A stretch of 64,000 bases of DNA, taken from NCBI GenBank assembly GCA_049317545.1, contig JBMOIB010000002.1, positions 1 through 64,000 of the forward strand, in the 5' to 3' direction. Made by a program: the position numbers and the translations under genes. Below the pieces are notes generated by a model, which had not been told where the DNA came from, searched no databases, and saw nothing but the letters and a program-made list of their open reading frames with translations. This DNA is from REEB506 sp049317545 (GTDB lineage Bacteria > Pseudomonadota > Alphaproteobacteria > Caulobacterales > Aquidulcibacteraceae). The number at the start of each line of letters is the position of its first letter. The first letter of the stretch is position 1. Below are positions 26,461 to 35,492 of this stretch, in pieces.

Positions 26461-27605
26461 GTTTCGCGCTCGCTGGGCTTGGGAGGCGGAGCCGGAATCT
26501 CCTCCGGCGCCGGCTTGAGCGGCAAGGGGCCGGGCTTGGATTGAGCCGCAGGGGGCTTGGCGGGCGCTGGCGGCAGCGGGCGCGGCAGCGGCAGCGGTAG
26601 GATCTGCGGTCCAGCGGCGGGGGCAGGCTCGGCGGCGGCCGATCCCGGATCGACCGGCGCTGGCGCCGGCGCCGGCGGCTCGCCAGTTCCGGCTTCGGCG
26701 GGGGCGTCGAGGCCGGGGCGTGCGGCGACGCCAGGACGGCGCTGGTCGTCGACGAACAATTCGATCCGGGCGGCGTTGCGCAGCCGCTCCACGACGCGTC
26801 GTTGCTCAGGAAACCAGAGGTTAGACTCAAGCTGGCTGCGCATGCTTTCCAAAGATGGCGGCTCCTGCTGGCGACGCTCCTCGACGCGCACCAGATGCCA
26901 GCCGATATCGGACTGAACCGGCCCGACGACCTGGCCGATCGGCGCGGTCTTCATGATGTCCTGCAGAGCTTCCGGGTAGTTATCCGGAACCTTGAACCCG
27001 AGATCGCCGCCTTCGCCGCCCGTCGTGCGGTCGATGCTGACTTCGTAGGCGACAGTTTCGAAGGGTTCGCCGCGATCGAGCCGTAGTTTGGCCGCGATCG
27101 CAGCCTCCTTGGTGCCCAACAGGATGTGTCGAGCGTGGACGAGCTGGCCGCGCCCAAGCAGCTTGAGGTTTTCCCGATAGAACCGCTTCACAGCGGCGTC
27201 GGTCAGGATGGTGTCGCGCAGATGCTCGTTCAGCACGTTGGCCAGGATGCGCTCGCGGGCGATTTCGAGGCGGTGCTTGACGTCAGACGATTTGTCGAGC
27301 CCGCGCGCTTCGGCTTCCTGAGCCAGCAGCCGCGTCTCGATAAGGTCTTGCAAAATCTGATAAAACTCATCGCTGTTCGGGTTGATTTCTTCGCCGAGCT
27401 TCAATTGCCCGCGCACGACCGCTTCAACGGTCACGTCATCGACGAAGATCGGTTTGCCGTTGACGGTCGCAGCGACGACCGGGTCTTGGCCGCGCCGGAC
27501 CTCTTTGGACAGCGTAGAAACGTCCTGGCCACCCTGATCGCAGGCCATCAGGCCAACGCCCAACGCCAATCCAAGGATGGCGGCCGCAGCGATTTTCATC
27601 TTCAT
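26457..27605 (-). CDS. Parvulin-type peptidyl-prolyl isomerase lipoprotein (SurA/PrsA-like)
   Basis: The 382-residue protein has a lipoprotein-type signal ending GLMAC (Cys22), a SurA-like helical N-terminus, and one parvulin domain (about 155-250: VHARHILLGT through GDLGFKVPDNYPEALQD to VGPVQSDIGWHLVRVEER). A long proline/alanine-rich tail closes it. It should assist folding of exported proteins in the periplasm. It is divergent from secA, a conserved alphaproteobacterial pairing of secretion genes. It begins ATGAAGATGAAA, so either ATG could be used. Confidence 0.9.
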   Translation of the reverse strand: MKMKIAAAAILGLALGVGLMACDQGGQDVSTLSKEVRRGQDPVVAATVNGKPIFVDDVTVEAVVRGQLKLGEEINPNSDEFYQILQDLIETRLLAQEAEARGLDKSSDVKHRLEIARERILANVLNEHLRDTILTDAAVKRFYRENLKLLGRGQLVHARHILLGTKEAAIAAKLRLDRGEPFETVAYEVSIDRTTGGEGGDLGFKVPDNYPEALQDIMKTAPIGQVVGPVQSDIGWHLVRVEERRQQEPPSLESMRSQLESNLWFPEQRRVVERLRNAARIELFVDDQRRPGVAARPGLDAPAEAGTGEPPAPAPAPVDPGSAAAEPAPAAGPQILPLPLPRPLPPAPAKPPAAQSKPGPLPLKPAPEEIPAPPPKPSERET

Positions 27606-27871
27606 GGAGCACCCGCCCTATGTGAAGCCCCCTGCAAGAGCGAGGCCGCTGGGCCACGTCCTCCTGCCGCGCCGCCATACGCGGTTCCGGTTGCATTGAC
27701 ACCGGTTTGCAGCGTCCTTAAGTCTCGCGAATGCGCGAGTCGAGAGCAATTTCGCATGCGCCGTCCGCGCGATGCGGTCGCGCGGCAGCACCTTGTGCGG
27801 CCGCTCTCATCCACCCTGCCCAATTTCGCGGCGCGCCTTCCAAGGGCGCAATTTCGGGTTAAGATCGCGTC

Positions 27872-30583
27872 ATGTTGACTTTGGCCAAGAAGCTGTTCGG
27901 CTCGGTAAACGAGCGCAAGGTGCGGCACCTCAAGAGCGCGGTCGCGCGCATCAATGCGCTCGAGCAGAACTTCGAGGCCCTCTCGGACGAGGCCCTTCGC
28001 AACAAGACGAACGAGTATCGCCAAAGGCTCGCGCGCGGCGCGAAGCTCGACGATCTGCTCCCGGAGGCCTTCGCAACCGTTCGCGAGGCCGCCAAGCGCA
28101 CGCTCAACATGCGCCATTTCGACACCCAGCTGATGGGCGGCATGGTGCTGCACCTTGGCAAGATTGCGGAAATGCGGACCGGCGAGGGCAAGACCCTCGT
28201 TGCGACCTTGCCCGTTTACCTCAATGCGCTCGAGGCCCGCGGCGTCCACGTCATCACGGTCAACGATTACCTCGCCAAGCGCGACGCCGAATGGATGGGA
28301 CAGGTCTACAAATTCCTCGGCCTGTCGATCGGCACGATCGTCCATGGTTTGTATGACAACGAGCGCCGCCAGTCCTACGCGGCCGACGTGACCTACGGCA
28401 CGAACAACGAGTTCGGCTTCGATTATCTGCGCGACAACATGAAGTACGCGCTGAACGAGATGGTTCAGCGCGGCCATCGCTTCGCGATCGTCGACGAAGT
28501 CGATTCGATCCTGGTCGACGAGGCGCGCACCCCGCTGATCATTTCCGGGCCGACGGACGATCGCTCCGACCTGTACCGGCAGATCGATCTCTTGATCCCG
28601 GATCTCTCGGCCGAACATTTCGAGATCGACGAAAAGCAACGCCAAGTCGTCTTCACCGAAAACGGGCAGGAGTTCATCGAGCAGGAACTCGCCTCCCGCG
28701 GCGTTCTTGAAGGATCGCTCTACGAGCCTGGCAACGTCTCGATCGTTCACCACGTCAACCAGGCGTTGCGGGCCCACAAGCTGTTCCTCCGCGACAAAGA
28801 CTATATCGTCAAAGACAACGAAGTCGTTCTGATCGACGAATTCACCGGCCGCATGATGCAGGGCCGACGTCTCTCGGAAGGCCTGCACCAGGCGATCGAG
28901 GCGAAAGAGCGCGTCGACATTCAACCCGAAAACCAGACGCTCGCGTCGATCACATTCCAGAACTATTTCCGGCTCTACGACAAACTCGCCGGCATGACCG
29001 GTACGGCGTCGACGGAAGCCCAGGAGTTCCAGGAAATCTACCGGCTCGACGTCGTTGAGATTCCGACGAACCGGAAGGTTCAACGATTGGACATCGACGA
29101 CGAGGTCTATCGGACGGCGTCCGAGAAGTACGACGCGATCCTCGCTGACGTCGAAGAGACCTACAAGCGCGGCCAGCCGATCCTCGTCGGCACAGTCTCG
29201 ATCGACAAGTCTGAGAAGCTTTCGGAGATCCTGAAGGCGCGGGGCATCCCGCACCAGGTCCTGAACGCGCGGTATCACGAGCAGGAAGCCGAAATCGTCG
29301 CCCAGGCGGGCGTGCCCGGCGCCGTTACGATCGCCACCAACATGGCCGGTCGCGGGACCGATATTCAGCTGGGCGGCAATCTCGATATGCGGATCCGCCA
29401 GGAGCGGCAGAAAATCGAGCGCGCCTGGGGGCGCGAGATGGCGCAAGAAGAGCTCGCCGCGCTGCGCCGCGAACTTTCCAACGACATCGAGTCGAAGAAG
29501 AAGGTCGCGCTCGAAGCGGGCGGTCTTTACGTGCTTGGCACGGAGCGTCACGAAAGCCGCCGGATCGACAACCAGCTCCGTGGCCGTACGGGTCGTCAGG
29601 GCGATCCCGGCAAATCGAAATTCTACATCTGCCTCGAGGACGATCTGCTGCGCATCTTCGCGGCCGAACGCCTTGACGCGATCATGCGCGGCCTTGGCAT
29701 CAAAGAGGGCGAGGCGATCGTCCACCCGTGGATGAACAAGGCGCTCGAAACGTCGCAACGGCGCGTCGAGCAACGCAACTTCGAAATCCGCAAGAACCTG
29801 CTGAAGTTCGACGACGTCATCAACGATCAGCGCAAGGCGATCTTCGATCAGCGCATCGAATTCATGCGTACAGCGGACGTTTCGATGATTGTGCGCGACA
29901 TGCGCCACGACGTGGCCGACCGCCTTGTCGCGCGCTGCATGCCGGAAAAGGCCTATGTCGAGCAGTGGGACATCCGCGGGCTCGACGAGGACATGCGTGA
30001 CATTTTCGGCCTCGCATTGCCGATCCCCGCCTGGGCGCGGGAAGAAGGCATCGCCAACGAGGAAATCAGCGAACGGATCGTCAAGGAAGTCGATCGCGCC
30101 TTCGCCTCGAAAGTGGCCGCGCTTGGGCCCGAACGGATGCGCTGGATCGAAAAGCAGGTTCTCCTCCAGATCCTCGACATGCGCTGGCGCGAGCACCTCT
30201 CATTGCTCGATCACTTGCGCTCCGTGATCCATCTGCGCGGCTATGCGCAGCGCGATCCGCTGAATGAGTTCAAGAGCGAGGCCTTCACCTTGTTCGAGCG
30301 CATGCTGCTCGATCTGCGGACGTCGGTGACGCGGTCGCTCATGCGCCTGCAAGTCGACGGCGAGGACCCGGCCGAGCCCGCGCCCGTTCAGACGATCGAA
30401 GTCCATCAGGACCCGATCACCGGCGAAAACGAGATGGATGGCGCCTCCGATCCGTCCGCGCGCTTCGATCGCGGCGATCCGCGCACCTGGGGCAAGATCG
30501 CGCGCAATGCTCCATGCCCCTGCGGTTCGGGTAAAAAGTTCAAGCACTGCCACGGCGACGTCGGCGCGACCGCCAACGCCTGA
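27872..30583 (+). CDS. secA: Preprotein translocase ATPase SecA
   Basis: The 903-residue motor drives proteins through SecYEG. The Walker A GEGKT is at 104-108, the DEAD-like box reads VDEVDSILVDEAR, and GTDIQLGGN marks motif VI surroundings. The C-terminal zinc finger CPCGSGKKFKHCHG (about 884-897) binds SecB. The 266-bp leader to the divergent isomerase gene contains TTGACA (27696-27701) with a poor -10 near 27718-27724 and a small hairpin CTCGCG-AATG-CGCGAG at 27724-27739. The promoter call is weak. Full family length, no anomaly. Confidence 0.98.
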   Translation: MLTLAKKLFGSVNERKVRHLKSAVARINALEQNFEALSDEALRNKTNEYRQRLARGAKLDDLLPEAFATVREAAKRTLNMRHFDTQLMGGMVLHLGKIAEMRTGEGKTLVATLPVYLNALEARGVHVITVNDYLAKRDAEWMGQVYKFLGLSIGTIVHGLYDNERRQSYAADVTYGTNNEFGFDYLRDNMKYALNEMVQRGHRFAIVDEVDSILVDEARTPLIISGPTDDRSDLYRQIDLLIPDLSAEHFEIDEKQRQVVFTENGQEFIEQELASRGVLEGSLYEPGNVSIVHHVNQALRAHKLFLRDKDYIVKDNEVVLIDEFTGRMMQGRRLSEGLHQAIEAKERVDIQPENQTLASITFQNYFRLYDKLAGMTGTASTEAQEFQEIYRLDVVEIPTNRKVQRLDIDDEVYRTASEKYDAILADVEETYKRGQPILVGTVSIDKSEKLSEILKARGIPHQVLNARYHEQEAEIVAQAGVPGAVTIATNMAGRGTDIQLGGNLDMRIRQERQKIERAWGREMAQEELAALRRELSNDIESKKKVALEAGGLYVLGTERHESRRIDNQLRGRTGRQGDPGKSKFYICLEDDLLRIFAAERLDAIMRGLGIKEGEAIVHPWMNKALETSQRRVEQRNFEIRKNLLKFDDVINDQRKAIFDQRIEFMRTADVSMIVRDMRHDVADRLVARCMPEKAYVEQWDIRGLDEDMRDIFGLALPIPAWAREEGIANEEISERIVKEVDRAFASKVAALGPERMRWIEKQVLLQILDMRWREHLSLLDHLRSVIHLRGYAQRDPLNEFKSEAFTLFERMLLDLRTSVTRSLMRLQVDGEDPAEPAPVQTIEVHQDPITGENEMDGASDPSARFDRGDPRTWGKIARNAPCPCGSGKKFKHCHGDVGATANA

Positions 30584-30696
30584 TCCTGGGCGCGGACGCG
30601 CGGCCGCCGTTGCGTGCGATGTCGCAAAAGTCACTGCGTTGCGATGGACGCAGGCGCCATCCTTGGGTACCGCTCCCTCGTCAGAGGAGGGTTACC

Positions 30697-31590
30697 ATGA
30701 CGATCCGACGCAATTTCATGGCGGGCTGCGCCGCCGCGCTGGTCGCGCTGAGCTTGACGGTCGAGGCCGACGCGAGGACCAAGAAAAAGCCGGCCCCGGT
30801 CGATCCGGCGATTGTCGCCGTTCAAGCGCTCGATCCCACCACGGCGGCTGCGCTCGACGCCGCGATCGCCGGCGCCCATCGCTCTGAGGCGAACAAGGCG
30901 CGCGACCAGTTCCGCCGGCCGAAAGAGACGCTCGCCTTCTTCGGTCTCAAGCCCGACATGAAGGTGCTCGAAGTCATTCCAGGCGGCGGCTGGTTTACTG
31001 AAATCCTGGCGCCGACGCTGCGCGAGAAAGGCCAGCTCACGATCACAGGCGGCAATCCCAATGCAGCCAGCGGTCGCCAGGGCCTGTCGACGCTGCTGGC
31101 CAAGTTCGCCAAGGACAAGGACGTCTACGACAAAGTCCAATTCACCGGGACTTGGCGGGCGCAAGAAGAGCGCGTCCAGCCCGGAACGCTCGACATGGTC
31201 GTGACATTCCGGAACGTCCACAACCTCGTCTACAACAAGGTCGCCGAACAGCAATTCAAGGATTGGCACGCCATGCTGAAGCCCGGCGGCGTGCTCGGCA
31301 TCGAGGAACACCGCTGGCCCGAAGGCAAGCCGAACGACGTCAAGCCGAACGGACGCTCCGGCAACGGATATCTCACCGAAACCGAAGTGATCGCCTTGGC
31401 GACCGCAGCTGGCTTCAAGCTGGTCGCCAAATCCGAGATCAACGCCAATCCGAAGGACACAAAGGACTATGCCAACGGCGTGTGGGCCCTGCCGCCGACG
31501 CTCGCCGGCGGCGACGTCGACAAGGACAAGTTCCTCGCCATTGGCGAAAGCGACCGCATGGTGCTGAAGTTCGTCAAGCCGGCGGCTTGA
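30697..31590 (+). CDS. Exported class I SAM-dependent methyltransferase (COG4798-like)
   Basis: The 297-residue protein has a signal peptide (about 1-26, ending VEADA-R) followed by a methyltransferase fold whose motif I is VLEVIPGGGWFTEIL, a variant seen in the COG4798 family. TFRNVHNLVY and GVLGIEEHRWPEG follow. The molecular role is unknown, and SAM is not known to be plentiful outside the cytoplasm. GAGGAGG lies 7 nt before ATG 30697, a strong ribosome site. It is convergent with the P450 gene. Confidence 0.85.
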   Translation: MTIRRNFMAGCAAALVALSLTVEADARTKKKPAPVDPAIVAVQALDPTTAAALDAAIAGAHRSEANKARDQFRRPKETLAFFGLKPDMKVLEVIPGGGWFTEILAPTLREKGQLTITGGNPNAASGRQGLSTLLAKFAKDKDVYDKVQFTGTWRAQEERVQPGTLDMVVTFRNVHNLVYNKVAEQQFKDWHAMLKPGGVLGIEEHRWPEGKPNDVKPNGRSGNGYLTETEVIALATAAGFKLVAKSEINANPKDTKDYANGVWALPPTLAGGDVDKDKFLAIGESDRMVLKFVKPAA

Positions 31591-31601
31591 TCTGACTAAA
31601 C

Positions 31602-31643
31602 CCGGCGTCCCGGATTGCGTTCAGCGCAACTCCGGGGCGCCGG
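31602..31643. terminator. Long hairpin between convergent genes, likely bidirectional terminator
   Basis: CCGGCG at 31602-31607 pairs with CGCCGG at 31638-31643. Inside, CCCGGA with TCCGGG and TTGCG with CGCAA extend the stem around a TTCAG loop, with one or two bulges. T-runs are weak on both sides, so efficiency is uncertain. It fills the gap between the exported methyltransferase and the P450. Confidence 0.6.
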
Positions 31644-31650
31644 ATGAGTT

Positions 31651-32892
31651 TCACGCAATGACATCGAGACGCGCGAGCCCGCGGAAGAACGGCAACGTGC
31701 GCCATTCGAAATCTTCGTGTGCGAGCCGCAGGTTCGGCCAGCGTGCGAAAATCCCCTTGAGGGCGGCCGCAGCTTCGATGCGGGCCAAGGGCGCGCCGAT
31801 GCAGATGTGGGATCCGCCGCCGAACGCCACATGCGGCGCCGTGTGCGGGCGGGCGGGATCGAAAACGTCCGGGTTCGGAAATACTGCAGGGTCGCGATTG
31901 GCGGCGCGCAGCGACGTCATGACATGCTGGCGCGCCTTCACCGGGCAGCCGGCGAGATCGCGGTCTTCCATGACGACGCGGCCCGTGATGTCGATCGGCG
32001 GATCGTACCGCAGCGTCTCCTCCACGACGGCCGAAGCCAGACCCGGATCGGCCTTGAAGGCTGCAAGTTGGTCGGGGTTCGTGAGGAGCAGGCGCACGGC
32101 CATTGAAATCAGATCGGTCGTCGTCAAATTGCCGCCGATCAGCAGCGCGGCCAAGTTAACGCTGATCTCGGCGTCCGACAGCGGCGCGCCTTCAGCCTGC
32201 AACCGCACCATATCGGAGATCAGGTCGTCTTCAGGCGCGCTGCGCCGCGCCGCCATCAGGCCGAGGAAATAGTCGTCGAGCGCGCCGGCTGCGGCGACCA
32301 TCTGCGCCGTCTGTTCCGCCGATTTCATTGGGTAAAGCCCCAGGATCGCGCCTTCGGACCATTCCCTGAACTCGGCGAGGCGATGTTCCTCGACGCCGAG
32401 AATGCGCGCGATGGCGAGGATTGGGATAGGAATCGCCACGTCCGCCACGAGATCGAAGCGGTCAGACGTCACGCCGGCCAGCACGCTGTCCACGACCGCT
32501 TCGATGCGCTGCTTCATCGCCGCGACGCGCGCATAGAACGCCTTCGCCAGCGGCTCGCGCACGCGCTGGTGGTCCGGGTCGTCCATGAACAGGATCGTGC
32601 CGGCCTCCTCGAAGCTCTTCGGCATGCCTTGCGTGCGAACCGCGAGCAGTTTGGTGTGGGAGCCGTCCTCGACATTGGACGGATGGCGCGCCAGCGACCG
32701 ATCATTGACGACCGCGCGCACATCGGCGTGGCGCGTGAAGAACCAGGTTTTCGCGATCTCGTCGCGGAAATGCGGACACGTCTCGCGCAGGTCGGCCAGC
32801 CGCGCATGCGGGTCGGCGCGCGCCTCCGGGTCGAGGGCGCTGGTCTGCAGCACGCTCGTCAAGGGCGGGCGGGGGGCGAGATCGTCGGCCAT
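31651..32892 (-). CDS. Cytochrome P450
   Basis: The 413-residue soluble bacterial P450 has the heme-thiolate loop FGGGSHICIGAPLAR with Cys364, the ExxR helix in VEETLRYDPP and the C-helix HQRVREPLAKAF. The I-helix reads LLIGGNLTTTD, where the usual acid before Thr-Thr is Leu. Ferredoxin partners are not nearby, so the redox chain is unknown and no substrate can be suggested. ATG 32892 gives MADDLAPRPPL; a 22-residue longer form is possible. It stands alone, convergent with the exported methyltransferase. Confidence 0.93.
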   Translation of the reverse strand: MADDLAPRPPLTSVLQTSALDPEARADPHARLADLRETCPHFRDEIAKTWFFTRHADVRAVVNDRSLARHPSNVEDGSHTKLLAVRTQGMPKSFEEAGTILFMDDPDHQRVREPLAKAFYARVAAMKQRIEAVVDSVLAGVTSDRFDLVADVAIPIPILAIARILGVEEHRLAEFREWSEGAILGLYPMKSAEQTAQMVAAAGALDDYFLGLMAARRSAPEDDLISDMVRLQAEGAPLSDAEISVNLAALLIGGNLTTTDLISMAVRLLLTNPDQLAAFKADPGLASAVVEETLRYDPPIDITGRVVMEDRDLAGCPVKARQHVMTSLRAANRDPAVFPNPDVFDPARPHTAPHVAFGGGSHICIGAPLARIEAAAALKGIFARWPNLRLAHEDFEWRTLPFFRGLARLDVIA

Positions 32893-33071
32893 GGAAGCCT
32901 CCGGAGACGCCTGCGATCCAGGCGGGCGCAGGCTCACCGAGGCGCGCTGTCCCGTCAACCAATGATCAGCGGCGTCGTCGGTCGGATGCCGTTTCCCCTG
33001 CCAGGCCGCCTGGCGCCGCTCGTCGCGCGCATTCCATTGACCCTCCGAACGGCGATCGGCCTTATGGCGCC

Positions 33072-34448
33072 ATGTCCGACGCCGCCCCGCCCGCGCCGCC
33101 GCCCAAGAAGCAAGCTGTCGTGCTGATCCACGGCATCGGCGAACAACGGCCGATGACGACGCTGTGGCAGCTCGTCGATCTCGTCTGGACGCATGCCCCG
33201 CGCAGGCCCGGCGCCCCGCCGCGCGCCGTTTATTCGGAGCCGGACGAAATGTCTGGCGTGTTCGAGCTGCGCCGGCTCTCGACCAACCAGAACGCCTATG
33301 GCAAGCGCACAGACTTCTTCGAGTATTATTGGGCGCACCTCATGCACGGCAATGAGTGGCGCGACGTCCTCGCCTGGCTCTCGAACCTTGCGACCCGCCG
33401 CAAGGCGCAGGTGCCGCCGCCCCTCCAAAAGGCCTGGATGACGATCCGCACGATCGGGTTTGCGACGCCGTTCTTCCTGTTCGTGTTTTCCGGCGGAGCC
33501 ATCTTCACCGGCGCCACTGGCCATGGCGCATCGTTCGCCGTGCTGTTTACCCTGTTGTGTGTTGCGTTCATCGCCCTCATCGCGCTCGATCAGGTGTTCG
33601 TTAGCCCGGTGCTCGGGGACGCCGCGCGGTACTTGCGTCCGACGCCCAAGAATATCGGTTGCCGCCAGGAAATCCGCGCGCGCGGCCTCAAACTGCTCGA
33701 GGCGCTGCACGACAGCGGCAAGTACGACCGCATCGTGCTCGTCGGCCATTCGTTGGGCGGCGTCATCGCCTATGAACTCGTGTGCCACTTTTGGGGCCGC
33801 CGCCACCGCGACCTCGCGCGGGGCGGCGCGGTCGGCGATGCGCTGGAGAAGGTCGAACAGGCCGGACTCGCGCTGTTGAACGATCCGGCATCGGAGAGCC
33901 TGCAGGACGCCTGGCGCGATGCGCAGTCCGACTATTCCGCGGCTCTGCGTGATGCAGGGACTTGGCTGGTGAGCGATCTCGTGACGCTGGGATCGCCGAT
34001 CGCCCACGCCGACACCGTGATTGCATCGGATCCGGACGATTTCGAGGTCCTCAAAGAGCGCCGCGAGCTGCTCGCTGCGCCGCCCTGGTATGAGGTCTTC
34101 CATTCCGGCCGCCGGCGCTTCTCCTATTGCCGCCAGCCCGGGCTCGCCGACGACCCGCAAGCCGAGCCGCGCGCGCCGCACAATTCGGCCGCGTTCGCCG
34201 CTGTGCGCTGGACGAACATCTATTTTCCGATGCAGGGGATCATGCGCGGCGATCTGATCGGCGGGCCGGCCTCGCGCATCTTCGGGCCGGGCGTGAAGGA
34301 TATCGCGGCCCGCACCCCGCGCGTCGGGGGCTGGTTTCCTCACCTCGACTATTTCCGCCTGGAAGACGAGGGGCCCTGGGGCGATGCGGCTTGGGCCGAC
34401 CACCGTGTTGCCCTGAGAGACGCCTTGGGTCTTGAAACTGCCCCATAA
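33072..34448 (+). CDS. Membrane-associated alpha/beta hydrolase
   Basis: The 458-residue protein has an oxyanion-type start VVLIHGIGEQ (about 16-25) and the lipase nucleophile elbow GHSLGG with Ser227. Two hydrophobic segments (about 133-150 and 156-175) lie between, suggesting the enzyme is tethered to the inner membrane with the fold split around them. A late His in FPHLDYF may complete the triad. Substrate unknown. ATG 33072 follows a 179-bp gap from the divergent P450. An ABC transporter pair lies 60 bp downstream. Confidence 0.8.
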   Translation: MSDAAPPAPPPKKQAVVLIHGIGEQRPMTTLWQLVDLVWTHAPRRPGAPPRAVYSEPDEMSGVFELRRLSTNQNAYGKRTDFFEYYWAHLMHGNEWRDVLAWLSNLATRRKAQVPPPLQKAWMTIRTIGFATPFFLFVFSGGAIFTGATGHGASFAVLFTLLCVAFIALIALDQVFVSPVLGDAARYLRPTPKNIGCRQEIRARGLKLLEALHDSGKYDRIVLVGHSLGGVIAYELVCHFWGRRHRDLARGGAVGDALEKVEQAGLALLNDPASESLQDAWRDAQSDYSAALRDAGTWLVSDLVTLGSPIAHADTVIASDPDDFEVLKERRELLAAPPWYEVFHSGRRRFSYCRQPGLADDPQAEPRAPHNSAAFAAVRWTNIYFPMQGIMRGDLIGGPASRIFGPGVKDIAARTPRVGGWFPHLDYFRLEDEGPWGDAAWADHRVALRDALGLETAP

Positions 34449-34508
34449 ACCGTGCCCGTAGGGCGTTTTGCCGGCGTCGATGCGTCGCGCGGGTCTTGGA
34501 CTTTCCGG

Positions 34509-35492
34509 ATGAGTATGGATCTCGACGTCGCCCGATTGACCAAGAATTACGGATCGCACCGCGCGGTCGACGAGGTCAGCTTCACAGCACCTGCGGGCAA
34601 GATTTGCGGCATCCTCGGCCCCAACGGCGCTGGGAAGTCATCGACGATCCGCATGATCGTTGGGATCGTCGCGCCAACCTCGGGCCAGGTGCTGTTCGGC
34701 GGCGCCGCCCTGGACCGCCGCGCCCTGCGCGCCGTCGGCTATCTCCCCGAAGAGCGCGGCCTCTACAGGACGATGACTCCGCTTTCGACGCTCATCTATT
34801 TTGCCCGGCTCAAGGGCATGAAAATGGGCGACGCGAAGCGCAGGGCCTTGGAGTTGCTCACCGCGCACGGACTCGACGGCTTCGCGCGAAAGCGGATCAA
34901 GACGCTGTCGAAGGGCATGGCGCAGAAAATTCAGCTGCTCGCCGCGATCGCGCACCGGCCCCGTCTTGTCATCCTCGACGAGCCCTTTTCTGGCCTCGAC
35001 CCGGTCAACCAGGCGGGCGTCGAGACGATGATCCGCGGTCTGGCCGAGGAGGGCTGCACGGTGCTGTTTTCGACGCACATCATGGAACACGCCGAGCGCA
35101 TGTGCGACCGCGTGGTCCTGATCGCCCAGGGGCGCTTAGCGTTTGAAGGCGCGGTCTCGGAGGCGCTGGCCGCCGCGCCGCGCGTCGCGCACCTGGAGAC
35201 CGAAGGCGCGTTTGACCTCGCCGCTGCGCTCGCCGGTCAAGGGTTCAACCTAGAACGCGAGCGGGTCCTTCCCGATCGCATCCGTTGGCGCGCGCCCTTG
35301 GACGCGCCCGATTCCTCGCGGCGGCTCCTGGCGGCTTGCGTGTCGAGCGGCGCGCCCCTCGTCTTGTTCGAACCGACGCGCGCGACATTGCACGACGCTT
35401 TCGTGAGGCTGGTCGGCGCTCAGGCCGCGCCGCCGCGCCCCGATCCGGAGACCGGCTGGCGCCAAGTCGAACGCGAGGCCCGTCATGCTTGA
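34509..35492 (+). CDS. ABC transporter ATP-binding protein (NatA-like)
   Basis: The 327-residue ATPase shows Walker A GPNGAGKSS, the signature LSKGMAQKIQLL, Walker B LVILDEPFSGLD and the switch His in FSTHIMEH. A C-terminal DUF4162-like domain (about 220-310) is typical of NatA/CcmA-type exporters. It pairs with the permease whose ATG overlaps its end by 8 bp. Substrate not known; family precedents include sodium and drug export. ATG 34509 gives MSMDLDVARLTKNYG, and ATG 34515 is equally possible. Confidence 0.92.
   Translation: MSMDLDVARLTKNYGSHRAVDEVSFTAPAGKICGILGPNGAGKSSTIRMIVGIVAPTSGQVLFGGAALDRRALRAVGYLPEERGLYRTMTPLSTLIYFARLKGMKMGDAKRRALELLTAHGLDGFARKRIKTLSKGMAQKIQLLAAIAHRPRLVILDEPFSGLDPVNQAGVETMIRGLAEEGCTVLFSTHIMEHAERMCDRVVLIAQGRLAFEGAVSEALAAAPRVAHLETEGAFDLAAALAGQGFNLERERVLPDRIRWRAPLDAPDSSRRLLAACVSSGAPLVLFEPTRATLHDAFVRLVGAQAAPPRPDPETGWRQVEREARHA

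Noticed and set aside
27602..30196. An 864-codon open frame antisense to secA
   Set aside because: It mirrors secA codon structure in a GC-rich genome; SecA is fully supported and the antisense product matches no family I recognise.
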